Shown: positions 20,342-33,434 of the stretch, one piece after another
Position numbering within the stretch: position 1 is the first letter of the stretch
How the letters are laid out: every line of letters begins with the position of its first letter
From: Lantana camara
Taxonomy: Eukaryota > Streptophyta > Magnoliopsida > Lamiales > Verbenaceae
Length of the DNA: 64,000 bases
NCBI GenBank assembly: GCA_037501455.1
Contig: CM074864.1
Span: 58,836,001-58,900,000 of the forward strand
Direction: 5' to 3'
Translations under genes and position numbers: made by a program
Notes under the pieces: model-generated
Databases searched by the model: none
Seen by the model: only the letters and a program-made list of their open reading frames with translations
Told to the model about the DNA's origin: nothing

Positions 20342-21302
20342 ATGACAAAAACATAGGCTCAAAGGTTGGAGGAACTAGAACAAACTGTGGGTCAACTGAA
20401 AGAAGGGTATGGGCTTCTGTCTGACGGGCAAGATGAGATCAAAAAGCAGATGGAAAACTCATCAAAACAGTTGAAAGCATCTCTGAGCTCAAAGACGGAT
20501 GAAATCATGAAACTGATCAGAGGTAAGAGCATTAATACACCTTCTTATGCTGATATAGTTGCTGGTAATAGGGTAGGAACAACTTCTGTGTTGGGTAGTG
20601 GATCTGGAACTCCAGTTATGAATGCAACACCTCCAATTAATCAGAGTTTGTTTAGGCAGAGGGGGGATACTAGGTTGATACCATCTCCAGGGTTTAAGAT
20701 AACAGATCCTCAAAATGCAGGGTTGTAAGGGAAGGTTGATTTTCGCAGATTTAATGGGAAAGAACCTAGAAATTGGATCCGAAAATGTAACAAGTACTTT
20801 TTGTTTAGCCAAACAAATGACTATGAAAAGATTATCACAGCAGCCATACACATGGAGGGAGTGGCTAACAATTGGTATCTTGATTACATTGAGGGAAGGG
20901 AAAATATGGGGTGGAGTATGTTTACTGAGTTGGTTTTGCAGAGGTTCTCAAAACATAAAGAACAGAACCTAATAGGCCAATTCAATAAACTCAAAACAGG
21001 TGAAAAGTGTAGAGGATTACACCATCAAATTTGAGGAGCTTAAGTCCTTCATGTTGAGTGTCAATAGGGCTTTAACTGAGGATTACTTTATTAATAGTTA
21101 TGTGAGTGGATTGAGGGAGGAGATAAGTCAAAGGATAGAGATGTTGAACCCTCCAACTCTGGCTCATACCATTCACTTAGCTAAGAAACAAGAGAGTTAT
21201 CGGGAAACAATGCTTAAGGGAAACAAAGGCTTACAAAAGAGCTGGCCTGCTAAGAATAGTAACACAGATCATGGAAATAAGAGGAATTTCTCTGTGCAAA
21301 AT
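20342..21302 (+). pseudogene. gag of G2, broken, 5' half
   Basis: It starts at ATG 20342, but the fifth codon is TAG (20354-20356) where G1 has CAA. A further TAA at 20726-20728 replaces a Lys codon before GKVDFRRFNG, and a frameshift lies near 20995-21000. The capsid motifs MEGVANNWYLDYIEG and LTEDYFINSYVSGL are still readable. The frame is cut by T3 at 21302 and resumes at about 33446 with PPVRRLTSEELESRKKRG and the zinc knuckle. Confidence 0.88.
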
Positions 21303-21850
21303 TGTTGCACCCCGCACAGTGGGTCACCACATCCCCCGCACCAAAGCCCAATCCACATACGAAATGAGAAATCCATACATGAACCAAGCACTGGCGAACG
21401 GGAGACTGACAGACTCACACCTAAGCTAGACGGAATGTAGACCCTGAACAACAAAGTCCAAACAACAATAATGCGGAAGCGAAAATAAGCCATACAAAAT
21501 TTCAAACATACAAAAGCAAGTGGCGGGTTCAACTAACATAAATAACTAATCCCGAATATCAAACAATAAATATAAATCCAACGGGTTAACTATCCCTAGA
21601 AGTCTATCCCAAAAATTTCATATCCATGCATAACATAATTCCAAATTCAACATTCACACATATCTTATACAAAAGTCGTACTTAAAGAAATGCAAATGTA
21701 AGACAACCTTAAATAAAACAAAAGACTTAACTCGAAACAGACTTCAAGACAGACTCGTTCCGTCTAGCACGAACTCCAAGTTGAACCTGTATACGAAAAA
21801 CATGGGGAGGGAGAGGATCAGCCACACTGACTGAATGAGGGGCTACCCAC

Positions 21851-21867
21851 ACACACACACACACACA

Positions 21868-21912
<45 letters not shown>
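21851..21912. repeat. (AC)n(TA)n microsatellite
   Basis: A pure AC run is followed by a pure TA run within the T3 LTR. Confidence 0.95.
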
Positions 21913-22242
21913 AGCAAAGCACGTACAAAATCATAATGTTCATGAACACATGGATAGTTTTTGCACGCCAAATCATTTTTCCATGATATATATGTATAGG
22001 GTTTACTTAAGAAACAAACAGAACCAACTTATCTTATATTTAACTTATATACAGTCGTAACATAGCTTAACAAACATTTCTTAACAAAAGTTATCAATTC
22101 TTAACATATTTCAAGACTTGGCTTACCCTATTAAAACATTTCAAAATTTTAACTTAATTTAGAATCTATCCCCGTTTCATGAACTCAACAGAACAGGCAG
22201 AATAGAATGCTCAGCGGCTACGAGCTCAGACTCCCCCAAACT

Positions 22243-22518
22243 CCTCAGATCATAACAGAATAGAACTTAAAACAGAAAACTTACATATAGATCATATCAG
22301 ACCAACCTCAACTTCGGGTAATGGAAGGGTGTATACGCCCTAACCATCCATTCAAACGAGAGGAGCGCAAGCACTCAAACCCTCAGATCATAACAGAATA
22401 GAACTTAAAACAGAAAACTTACATATAGATCATATCAAACCAACCTCAACTTCGGGTAATGGAAGGGTGTATACGCCCTAACCATCCATTCAAACGAGAG
22501 GAGCGCAAGCACTCAAAC
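22243..22518. repeat. 138-bp tandem duplication in the T3 LTR
   Basis: Two head-to-tail copies begin CCTCAGATCATAACAG at 22243 and 22381; a third copy starts at 22519 but ends after a few bases. The units differ at about one base, so the duplication is recent. Confidence 0.9.
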
Positions 22519-23213
22519 CCTCAGGATTCCATCCCCCACCAACCTCCTGGGGGGTTCAGGGTGATCCTCTTCAGACAGATGGAGACTATGCCCGGGCTGA
22601 GCCTGACGGCCCGATGCTTATGCATATCTTAAATTGCAATAGCTATGCTTTACATACCCTTTCCGTGTCATTCATAACTAACCCAATCCTTACCAAACTT
22701 GGCTCAAGAGAGGCACGCCGTTTGAAGCATAGCTTGACATTGCAAAACATATCAAATGATTCCAAAACGAGCATACATAAGCTTGTACATTGCTTAACAT
22801 ACTTTCAATTCCATGACATATTCGAACAAATACATATCTCACACTTATTTACATACGTATAAGGCTTATTAAACCACATGCATTCAAAACCGGGCACATT
22901 TCGTTAAAGTTTAACTATATCCTAGCCTCACCTTACACCGACGAGGCCGAATACAAGACGCTTGACCCATCCCGGAATCAACACGGCCGACGAAACACCA
23001 TCCCGGGTGCACCTGAACAAACTGGACACAAGAATGAGACTTAGACCCACGAATGGACCGCATAGACGCATGGCATATGCCTATGGTTGGCATAGAAGTC
23101 ATGAGCCACGTGCACATGCATAAAATAATCATGCATTAACATTAAATAATGTTGCATGTGGAAGAAAACATTACATAACATAGCATGCTCATAATTCACA
23201 TTAAGGAATGTTC

Positions 23214-25128
23214 TGTTAGGAATAGTGCCCTAGAAAGCCGATTGTATATCCGCTTTGTGCTTTTCCTTATTGTAATCACAGACAATCTTTGAATGAAATA
23301 ACGAATTGAGGCAACACTTCTTTATATGCTCTTGTTTGGTATGCGTTTACTTTAGCTGTGCATGTATGAGAAATCCCCTAATCCTTATGACTTTAGGACT
23401 CTACCATTTAGGTAAAATGGTTCATGAAACGAGCCCTATATCACATAAGTCATGATTAGTAAAATACTCCAAGCCGATGTGTCCTACCGACAGTGGGAGT
23501 GTCAACCTGACTCCTCTAAGGCTTGCTTGTGGGATCACGCCCTTAAAAAGGACCACCTTGTTTCATGGAGGTGCAAAGTGTATAGTTGATACATGTGTGA
23601 TACATGATGGTGCTTACTTCAATAAGTAAGTTCACTGAGGTGCCCCGTGTGAGAACATTCCTAAATGGGAAAGGAAGTTTCTATTTCAGGAAATGGAAAC
23701 TTCCAGATTAGGAAATATCTCACGAGTCATTGATGTGATTAATTGATCCTTAAGACTTGAGGTTCCTTGTCACTTTATGAGTTAACTCTGTAGTCTTAGG
23801 TATAAGCTTTAAAGGGTGTCGCCTTAGACAACTGATTCAAGGCTTATGCTGGGGCTGCACAAGTGATTCATGAAAGTGAATGAGAATCAAGAAAGGACCT
23901 ACACTTGCATTTGCAAGGTGATCTCTTATTGTGAAAGTCATTCATATGCCATATGGAGTTCTTGGCCAAGGTAGTAGATCAAGACTTCAAGAAAAGGTTT
24001 TCTTGGATTGAGATCAAATGGATATGAAATGCACTTAGCTTGAAGACCGGATTATTAGGGTTCTAATTATTCCCTTACCCTAGATCTTGGTTGAGAGATA
24101 GTAAGTAGGAGGATTGTATCTCACATGAATCAATGACTTAAAGGTTCTGTCGAATCCGAACATTCCAATTCAGCTAGGGGTTAAACACCTGTTGCTAGAC
24201 TATGGTCGTTTAATCTGTGGACTGATTAATTAATTAGTGAATTAATTAATTAGGATCACTGCTAATTGAATTGAGAACCTAGAGGGTCACACACAACAAC
24301 TTGGTTACATGAGTTGAGGCTTGAAAATGATTAAACGAGTTAATCGGGCCAAGAGGGTTCCACACGTGTGGCTCACGTGAGTGACACGTGTGAATATATA
24401 TATATTGTATATATATATATTAAATAATTAAATGTGTTAATTATTTAATAGACTTTGGTTTAATTTTGAATTAAAAAGAAAGTCTTATTTTGGAGAAAAA
24501 TAATCTAGTTAATTAATTATGAATTAATTAATTAGATAAAATAAGTTATTTATTTTAAATAAATAAAGCATAAAAATTATCCAAAAATAGTTTGGATATT
24601 TTTAGCTCTCTTGAAAGTTGATTTGAATTTGAATTCAAAGTCAAAGTCAAAATTACTTGATGATCAAGTAATAGGAGAGATAGAGACCAAAACCCTAGCC
24701 CATGAAGGACTAGGATTTTCGGTCCTCCATTTAATATAAATAGGGGAGCTCGAGCTCCCCTTAGAGCTAATTGGCAATTCTTTTGGTTCACGTGTTGAAC
24801 ACCATCCTTTCTCCAAGATAAACGAAACCCTAGGTTAAACCTAAACACTAACTAGAGAACTAGCATCCTTACTAGTTAGATTGTGATCAAGTTGGTGGAC
24901 TATCTCTAGAGAGCTTCAAGTTAGAAGTTTGAAGATTCGAGCTTTACCAAGGAGAGGGGATCAAGCCGCGAGAAGAGCGTTCTTGGGTGGCTTGAAACGC
25001 TTCAAGAAAGAATAAAAGAAAAGTAAGTTTCTTATCTCTACGAATTTGGATACACGATTGCTAGTCCAAGGTCCTTTTGTTGGGAAAAATTTTAAATTCC
25101 GCTGCTTTCTGATTCGTATTTTCCAACA
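23214..25128 (+). mobile_element. Copia-like solo LTR K2
   Basis: It starts TGTTAGGAATAGTGCCC and ends TTTTCCAACA, flanked by a perfect 5-bp duplication TGTTC (23209-23213 and 25129-25133). A TATA box lies at 24735-24742 (TATAAATA). It is a close relative of K1 without the hAT MITE. No internal sequence remains. Confidence 0.92.
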
Positions 25129-25776
25129 TGTTCATGTGCACAATTAATGTAAACAAGTATAAAGGAAAAACATATGGTGCGAGTACATATCAAATCATGC
25201 AAATAAAAGCATACACTACACATAACTAACATGCTTATAATTCATATAAAAGCAAATAAAAGGTATACAAAATCAATTAGAAGCATAAAAGAGGTCATAC
25301 ATAACACAAAAAAGCAAGCATGGAAGGGAACGACCCGTTCCCGAGCAAGTACAGCCGTCCCGAAAACGGCCCTGAAGTCAGCCACCTTCCAAACGACCGT
25401 TTGGACCTAGAGCACAAACTGGAAACGGCCTTTTGGATAGCTACTGACCAAAAAGTGTTGGGATTAGTGCCCTGAAAATCCAATTTCTTTGTAAATACTT
25501 CGTATTTTGTTGGATTAATAAAACTGAAATTATTGCAAGTTATGAGATATTAACATAATTAATAATGTGTGATGATATTCTTATATGAAATGTGTTTCAT
25601 AGGAAAGGACTTTGGATATCAAAATCACACGTTATTAAAGTTCTAGTCGATAAGATAAGAATAAGTTCTTATCGAGACTATAATGTGTTGTATAAGATGA
25701 TTAGTCTTTCGTCATAGGGAAATGGAGTTTCCAGTTATAACACATTGATGATTTTCAATAGATTTGGAAACATCAA

Positions 25777-28406
25777 TGTAACGCCCCAATTTTCGGCTAT
25801 TCAGGTACGCACGACACGTGTGAATTTTGAGGGTTAGGATTTAATTTTAATTCTTTTATTTATTAAATTCCTACATTTTATGATAAATTATATGAATTAT
25901 ATTTCAATAAGTCTACGTGAAAATGTGTGAAATACGTGTCAACTTGGGAATGATTTTATAAAATGGAATTTATTGGCTACGTGAAATAATTATCGAATAT
26001 GATTTAATTGCTTAATTGTCCCTAAATGATTATTCTTGTAAATGTGAGGACTAAATTGCATAATTAATTCTTAGGTTTAATTGATCAATTTGCAAACATT
26101 GCATCCTTAATTGCATGACTTATATGCTTGGAGGATTTAGTTGCAAATATCATATTTTTCCTTAATATATCACGGTATATGCATCTCTTCCACACTTTTC
26201 ATTCATTTTCACCAAAATCATCATCTATGTTGCTTCCTTTCCACCGAGCCAAAAACATCAAGAAGGGAAGAGAAGATTTCATTAAATCAATCAAGTTTTT
26301 CCAAGAAAATTAGGAGTTTGGAGCTTCATCTTTCCTCTCCATCATCCTTTTCCATTTAGTTTCATTTCAAGGTATATATATGATTATATATGTGAATTCT
26401 TGAATTAGAGCTTGAAGTTAGGGTTATGATCTTGATGTAATAACTTGTGTTTTAGTTGTTAGAAGCATGATTCTAAGCTTTAGCCTTGAATTTCATGCAT
26501 AAATCTTAAGATTAAGGAACATATTTGATGAGTTCTTCTTTGGAGGAAAGTTGATGATTATGGGGATTAAGGCATGTTTTAGATGTTTATGATGGATTTT
26601 ATTGTATATTAAGTATGCTAATATGTTTCCTTCATGAATTCCTGCATTTGAGATTGAGTTATGAAGTGTTTTGTGGAGATTTGATTGTGTTCGTGCTTCC
26701 CCTGTTCTTCTGCTCTGTTTTCTACATCTCCTGCGTAACGGGAACGGCCCTTCCCGTTCCCTTTATATTTGGGGAACGGTCGTTCCCATGTTTAAAATGT
26801 ATGCTAGGCAGCGAGGACGGGAACGACCGTTCCTACTTTGTCTCACAGACGGGAACGGCCATTCCCATCATTGGGGAGCAAATTCGAGGAATTGGGAACG
26901 GCCCTTCCCATTTTGAACTAAGGGCCGAAACGACCGTTCCCAGGCCTCTGGAGAGGCAGTAAAGTTTCTGCATAAAATTGGATTTTCCAAATCCTTTCCT
27001 TTACCTTTATTTGATCCCAACATGCTATTATATAACCAATATCATGCAATAATATGAATATAACATGCTACATTCGTGAATGCATGTCATCTCGTTGCAT
27101 AGTTAAGCCGTGCGTCCTATTTGGTGACATTATCGAGTTATTGTCTCATGAGTGCACAATGTCCCGTTTCTTGTCCAGTTATTCTCCAGGGCGGAGATTA
27201 TGATCAATTGAGCACGTACACGCATCCATGAGTCGTCGGGTCGCCTGTCAGGTGAGGTTTAATTGCTAGTCATATAGAACCTGTATAACCCTTATGTGTA
27301 ATTTTGGACCAAAAGGTATACATATATTTATCTATAATCATTTCCAAGCTTTCATGTGTTAAGCAAGCAAGTCATAGTCGTGCAAAGCAATGCGCGTACC
27401 GTGAGTGGACCGTCCAAGTGATTGCAAACAAGTCAGACTCATGCAAAGCAATGCGTGTAGCTTGATTAGTGTCATGATCATACAAAGCAATGCGTGCTTC
27501 GTGATTACCGTGTTATCGTGTACCGCTCGTCAGCCACAGGAGCTAAGTGCTATGCGGGACAGCGTGCTACGCACATGGGAGCCACCTCTTGAACCTGCGG
27601 GGCAAAGTGCTACATGTGTGGGAGCCACATCCTGAGCCCGTAGGAGCCACCTCTAGAATCCTAACGCTGCGGGTATCGTGATTACCGTGAATGGTGAAGG
27701 CTCGTAACCTTCCCGTTATTGGAGTGATGGAGTTTATTGGAGTGATGGAGATGGAGTTATTGGAGTGGAGGAGTTTATTGGATTGAGTTCATGAAGTTGA
27801 TACGTGTGTACTGTAATTGCATGATCATATATTCGTTAATGACGTGTTTAATACTGATAGTTGTAATCTCGGGCAAAGTGTTTCATATTTTGAATTTATA
27901 TTATTTTAATTATAAAACCTTACCCGAGGTTATAACTTGCCTGTTATCTGCGCTAATATTTATTTGAAACCCTCACTCGGTCTTCATAGACTGACGCCTC
28001 CACTTTTCAGGTTCTTGCAGGTGCACGCTAGGCTGGAACCGAGTCGGGTCTAGTCCTTGCGTTCGAGTCAAGCACGGTGCATTTTATTTAGGTTTTAAAG
28101 GAATTATTGTTAAATGTTATTTGTTATGTATTCGGGGATGATAATGTATTGATATGTGAACTAGTATACGAGTTATTTGACGAATGATCAATGTTATAGC
28201 ATGTTTTAATAGTTATATTTGATAGTGAATAGATTATACTTTCGCTTTATTCTATTGCATGTATGAGTTTAGTCCCGCCTAGCTTGTCGTTTTAGTTGCA
28301 TTGTCACCCGTTCGCTATAGGTTGGTTCATGTACGGATTACCCGTTTCGTATGTGGATCGACCTATGGTGCGGGGGTGTGGCATCCTTACATATTGGGGT
28401 GCTACA
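25777..28406 (+). mobile_element. Tekay-family solo LTR T2
   Basis: TGTAACGCCCC...GGGGTGCTACA ends, 2630 bp, flanked by ATCAA (25772-25776) and ATCGA (28407-28411), a 5-bp duplication with one later change. It aligns end to end in style with the T1 LTR (hairpin cluster, CTTGCAGGT-type end region, CCCGTTCGCTATAG block near 28310). A threefold GCAAAGCAATGCG motif lies at 27380-27495. No internal retroelement sequence is present. Confidence 0.88.
26740..26941. repeat. Cluster of six dyad-symmetric hairpin motifs in the T2 LTR
   Basis: Near-palindromes of GGGAACGGYCGTTCCC type lie at 26740-26755, 26772-26787, 26819-26834, 26851-26866, 26894-26909 and 26926-26941, 963-1165 bases from the LTR start. 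Spacing is irregular (16 to 31 bases between units) and the intervening sequence is not repeated. Confidence 0.88.
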
Positions 28407-29501
28407 ATCGAACTTGACCTCTAAGATAGTTCATTTTAAACTACTATCTAAATTGAACAAATCTTATGGAGCATTGAACTCTTAATCCTGATAATATTTT
28501 GACTTTAGACATATAGTGTTAATCATTGTAACTTGCTCATAAGTGAGGTCTCGATATCGAATGACCAAAACCTTTGTACGTTCAGTGATTACATGAAATG
28601 TGCTGAAGAGAAATATTGATCGAGGAATATGTGGCTTTGCTGGAAAGTTAAAAGATATTTCTGAAATGGATTTGCAAAGTTCGAATTAAAACTTTGGCCA
28701 AAGTACTTCATGTGATGCGTCACTGAAGTTGTATGTTGAATGTGTTTCACATACAAGAAATTTGAACTTAAGGCAAATCAGGAGATTTTAGATTAGAAGT
28801 GAAAAATAAATGATAGTATTATTAATTTATTTTTTATGGATATCTACACGGAGGAGTAAAATGCAAAATTATTCTAGATCGAGAAATTCGTGAATAATTT
28901 AATTAATTTTAGAGTGCAACAATATTTATTTAGTGGAATTAAATATTGTTAAACAATAATTAATTATTATCATGAGATGATAATATATTAACCCGTTTGG
29001 AGCTAAAATTAATTAGTCCTGCAGGTCCCCCTGCAAGCCCCAATTGAAAACCCGAAGATAAAACATTAAAGGGAAAGAGAGAAATAAATTTTAAAAGTGT
29101 TTGAAAATAGGCAAGGAATTTATTTTAAGAAAATAAATTGAAATTCCAAAGTGTTGGAAATGCCCGAAATTTTATTTTAGAGAAAATTAAAAAAAATATA
29201 TTTTTTTTATGACATGGCAATGGATGACGTAGCAGCTGACGTGTCAGGCCACGTCAGCGAATGGGGTGAGGTGGTGTTGATGTGGCGCTGAGCATAGCGC
29301 CACATGTGTAACAGAAACCCTAGAGGGCGAAGGTGTTACACAAGGTGGCGCGTGAGGGCGCGTGCGGTCGAATTTCGGCGAGTGGCTGGCGGCGTTGGAC
29401 TCGTGGTGATGAGAGCTACAACGTAGTCACCTCGGAATTTATGTCCAAGTTGTGCACGCAAGTGGGAGGTAAAATTACCATTTTACCCTCGGTTTTTCCC
29501 C

Positions 29502-29509
29502 TATAAATA
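29502..29509 (+). promoter_or_regulatory. LTR TATA box in a palindrome (K3)
   Basis: TATAAATA is framed by TCCCC and GGGGA, giving 8-bp inverted arms around the TATA core. K1 and K2 keep the 3' GGGG but not the full 5' arm. Confidence 0.55.
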
Positions 29510-31108
29510 GGGGACTTGGCTCCTCATTTTTTCTCACAACTTTTGGGAGAGGTTTTGGTTGAAATTTTGGCTTTGAAACTATATCCCTTTTCTCCTAGTT
29601 AATTCCTTATTATTTTAGAATTAATTTTAATTAGGTGTTTATATATTTAATATGTAAAACACTTAATTTCGGGAGACTAAACCCTGAAAAGGGTTTTCTA
29701 GTTTAAAGTTTTATTTTCTCTAAGTATTTAGAGAAATACTTTCGGAGCCCACACTTCGAGGGTTCTCTGGGGATATTGCAAGGAAGCTCTGCCGGTTTCA
29801 CGAGGAGATCGGATATCAGGTTCTCGGGAGGTGAATTCGGGGCGCAGTAGCCATCTTCGGTTAAAGGTATTTTTATATTATATTTTGTTTAAGCATGATA
29901 AATTAGGTGCTCTTAAGTGTTAATTGCATGCTTTATTTATCTGCTTTGTGATTTGAAATTTATTATCAATTGCATTTATATACTTGGGTAGTTCCGGCTA
30001 GTCTTCCGCTGTTTGTATTTAAATATTTTAGAAATATTTTGATACCTGTATATTAGGGAAAAAATTTTAAAGTACGGTCCCGGAACAGTACTATTTCTGG
30101 TCCCTGTACCAGTAAAAGGGTCATTCTCGGACACCCGGAACAGTCATTTTGGCGGCAGACCAAAGCTGCAAACGATAATTTCGGCCCTTGGTCCCAGCGC
30201 GTGAGCTACACGCAAACGGCCGTTCGGAGACACAAGGCGAACCCCGAAACGGCCGTTTTGGCCTGGTCTGTTCGAAAAAGAAGAGTAGCTACAACCATGG
30301 TGACGAGGAAGCAACACAACACACACACACACAAACACACGGCCACACACAGAACTAAATCAAACAAAATTAACACAATAAAGCATATTCAGCACGTAGA
30401 ACACATATTTGCAAGTAAGAGCTCACGAAACGAGCTTAAACACACAAAATCCACAACCTGACACTATTCATCGTCTTTCCCACATAGCACGTAGGCACAT
30501 ATCCGAGGCACGAAAGAGGTACGAAATCGAAGCACGTAATGAGGGGAATACAAATCTTACCTTAGATCGTTGATCGGACGAGCGAGGACGGGGTTCTTGA
30601 GCTCGAAAGTTTGGCTTGGGGTTTCTATCTTCCTTCTCTTTCTTCCCTTGTGTCACGTGAGAAATGGAAGAAGAAAAGGGAAAGTCTCCCTTTTCTTGGG
30701 GTTAAAACGGGTCGGTCAAGAATTGGGTAGGGTCAAACGGTACCCGGTCCATCCGAATCAGATTTTTAAATGGTTGGGCGATCAAATGGTTTTAGAAAAA
30801 TTATAAGGTTAATTCTATTGAATCCGAATCATCGAAATGAGTACAATGTTAAGGTTGAAATTCGAATTCGAATTCCCAAGCTCAAGATAGCTACGAAGGC
30901 CCCAAAATACACTAATTATAATTAGGTCCCTAATTTTCAAACATTGGACAATTGAGTCCAGGTACATTTAATTAAATTCTAAGGCATACTTAATAAAATT
31001 AAATTCACATTGACACTTAGGGCATGCTAGTTTCATAATTCACAAATATAAAAAAATAAACTCTCTCGTGAAGCCGTACCTGGATTGCCAAAGAGATGGG
31101 GCGTTACA

Positions 31109-32612
31109 ATCTTCCCTACTTAAGAGAACCTGGTCCCCAGGTTCTACCGCTCGAGTTAGAAATACAAGCAGCTTTCCCGTATTCGCCCAAGTTCGGGGTT
31201 CGCGACATTCCGACAAGGGTTAGCCCGAGAAAGGTCTTCAAGCACTAAATGGGTTCAATTGTTTACTTCAAGCTTCACACGAACTCAATCCCGACTAGGA
31301 GTAGCTCAGACGTCTCGCACGATAGGAGGGTCAAAAGTGATTCAACTCCCACCGTTTGAATCCATCCAAACCAACCCACAACTCAGAATCACGAGTAGAG
31401 TTGTTAAAGAACTCCCACCACTCGTTCTCCTACCCAAACGGGCCTTCAATCATCACTTCAACTCGGGGTTCAAAGTTGACATTCGAACCGTACCTTACTT
31501 CTAACTGTAGACTCTTGGAAACTCGTTGTGAAGACCGTTGCAAAGCACAACTCTCAACTTACCTTGTGGTAAAAACACTCGTTCGCTCAGGCTACCCCGT
31601 AGGCCAACTAACAACTAACAACAACATAAACATAGCAAAATTAATGATGAATGATGCACGTGATATGTATGTTTAATGTAACGTTCACCCAAGCAGTGGA
31701 ATCTTGTCTTTGTGATGATTTGATCAATGCCAAAGTTCCTTGAAATTCTGGATGTGTCTTAAGCTTCAAATATCATCCCGATCTTCATCCCATAATTGTT
31801 ATCTATCCCTATTAATTTTTCTAATTCAATCTTCCACTCTTAAGTGTTCTCTTGGCCTTGTTCTCATCCCCAAGAATTTGAATTCCTCGAACTCCGTTTA
31901 ATCATTATTACTTTTGTATAATTTATGAGCCCGATAATTCATCATCATCCTCATAGTTCTAATTCCTTTACCTGTAAGTTTCTTTATAGAAATTCCAAGG
32001 GATAGCCTTGCTTCGTAATTATAATTCCTTCTTGTTAAGGCATCCTCAATTGTGGTATCGATTACCCCACGGTTAGGACCCTTCTTATTTGGAAATTCGG
32101 AGTTCACTAGAAGCTCGTCCAAAATCTCGAAAGGCAAAGCTAAATAGTAAGTCAATCACCATGCCCCCAGGATTGTAGTTGATTATATTTGTTCCCAAGT
32201 TTCAAGTCAAACTCTTGTTCTAACCCTCGTTGTTTTGTTTAGATTTCACTGTTAGTGGGACTCCATTATGCTTTCTCTTAATTATTTCTCGTGAATCAAT
32301 CTCGGCACCTTTGTTGTTCTTTGAGCCCAAATTCTTCGATCAACCGCGCCTACATTGTTCTTCAAGTCTGGATCCCTAATAAATCGCATTTTATACCCGG
32401 TAAAATAAACCTTCCTGAGAAGAATAACCCTTCTTCAAAGTATATACCAATTTTTTTTTCCAAATCTCCAACCTTGTTTGTAAACTTCACAAACCAATCT
32501 TCTTCAACACATTCTTCATGTCACCATATAATCTTCAACCCAATCTCAAAAGGAGATCCTTAATTTCGTCCCATACTCAAAGCCTTTCTTCTAATCTCAT
32601 TGAACACAAAAT
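31109..32612 (-). other. Internal remnant of T3, no recognised gene
   Basis: Next to the LTR at 31109-31160 the minus strand carries CTGGGGACCAGGTTC and a purine tract, matching the 3' end of T1's internal region (1283-1313). Beyond that I recognise neither integrase nor chromodomain. It may be 3' untranslated sequence or other inserted DNA. Confidence 0.5.
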
Positions 32613-33434
32613 TTGGTAGCTACAGCCATGGTGACGAGGAAGCAACACAACACACACACACAAACACACGGCCACACACAGAACTAAATCACACAAAATT
32701 AACACAATAAAGCATATTCAGCACGTAGAACACATATTTGCAAGTAAGAGCTCATGAAACGAGCTTAAACACACGAAATCCACAACCTAGCACTATTCAT
32801 CATCTTCCCCACATAGCACGTAGGCACATATCCGAGGCACGAAAGAGGTACGAAATCGAAGCACGTAATGAGGGGAATACAAATCTTACCTTGGATAATT
32901 AATCAGATAAGCGAGGACGGGGTTCTTGAGCTTGAAAGTTTGGCTTGGGGTTTCTATCTTCCTTCTCTTTCTTCCCTTGTGTCACATGAGAAATGGAAGA
33001 AGAAAAGGGAAAGTCTCCCTTTTCTTGGGGTTAAAACGGGTCGGTCAAGAATTGGGTAGGGTCAAACGGTACCCGGTCCATCCGAATCAGATTTTTAAAT
33101 GGTTGGGCGATCAAACGGTTCTAGAAAAATTATAAGGTTAATTCTATTGAATCCGAATCATCGAAATGAATACAATGTTAATGTTGAAATTCGAATTCGA
33201 ATTCCCAAGCTCAAGATAGCTACGAAGGCCCAAAACACACTAATTATAATTAGGTCCCTAATTTTCAAACATTGGACAATTGAGTCCAGGTACATTTAAT
33301 TAAATTCTAAGGCATACGTAATAAAATTAAATTCACATTGGCACTTAGGGCATGCTAGTTACATAATTCACAAATATACAGAAATAAACTTTCTCGTGAC
33401 GCCGTACCTGGATTGCCAAGGAGATGAGGCGTTA
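32613..33434 (-). repeat. Truncated 5' LTR of T3
   Basis: About 820 bases nearly identical to 30287-31108, in the same orientation. Only the LTR's first third remains; the break at 32613 marks a deletion that removed the rest of the LTR and most of the internal region. Confidence 0.8.

Larger units (their letters stand above)
25456..30113 (+). mobile_element. Copia-like solo LTR K3, split by T2
   Basis: It starts TGTTGGGATTAGTGCCC, similar to K1 and K2. AAAAG at 25451-25455 recurs at 30114-30118, and the T3 hairpin cluster resumes right after, which fixes the right border; the LTR then ends CCAGT and not CA, so that end is mutated or a base or two off. Without T2 it is about 2.0 kb. A TATA box at 29502-29509 sits inside the palindrome TCCCCTATAAATAGGGGA. 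No gene is seen in 28412-30113. Confidence 0.7.
25326..30261. repeat. Hairpin cluster of the T3 LTR, split by K3
   Basis: Dyads include 25326-25342 (GGGAAC...GTTCCC), 25389-25404 (CCAAACGACCGTTTGG), about 25420-25436, 30212-30227 and 30244-30261 (CCGAAACGGCCGTTTTGG). With K3 removed they lie about 850-1120 bases from the LTR start, the same place as in T1 and T2. Confidence 0.75.
21303..31108 (-). repeat. 3' LTR of T3 (with K2 and K3 nested)
   Basis: Without K2 (23214-25128) and K3 (25456-30113) it is about 3.2 kb. The part at 30287-31108 is nearly identical to 32613-33434, the 5' LTR fragment. It contains an AC/TA microsatellite (21851-21912), a 138-bp tandem duplication, and a hairpin cluster split by K3. 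The stretch 21913-22242 and 22523-23213 is AT-rich with no gene seen. Confidence 0.75.

Noticed and set aside
26740..26941. CRISPR-like array of 16-bp palindromes in T2
   Set aside because: Spacing is irregular, repeats are too short and degenerate, and the host is a eukaryote. Kept as a hairpin array.
30105..30120. Perfect right border for K3
   Set aside because: AAAAG repeats on both sides, but the LTR then ends GT and not CA, so I give the border as probable and not as certain.
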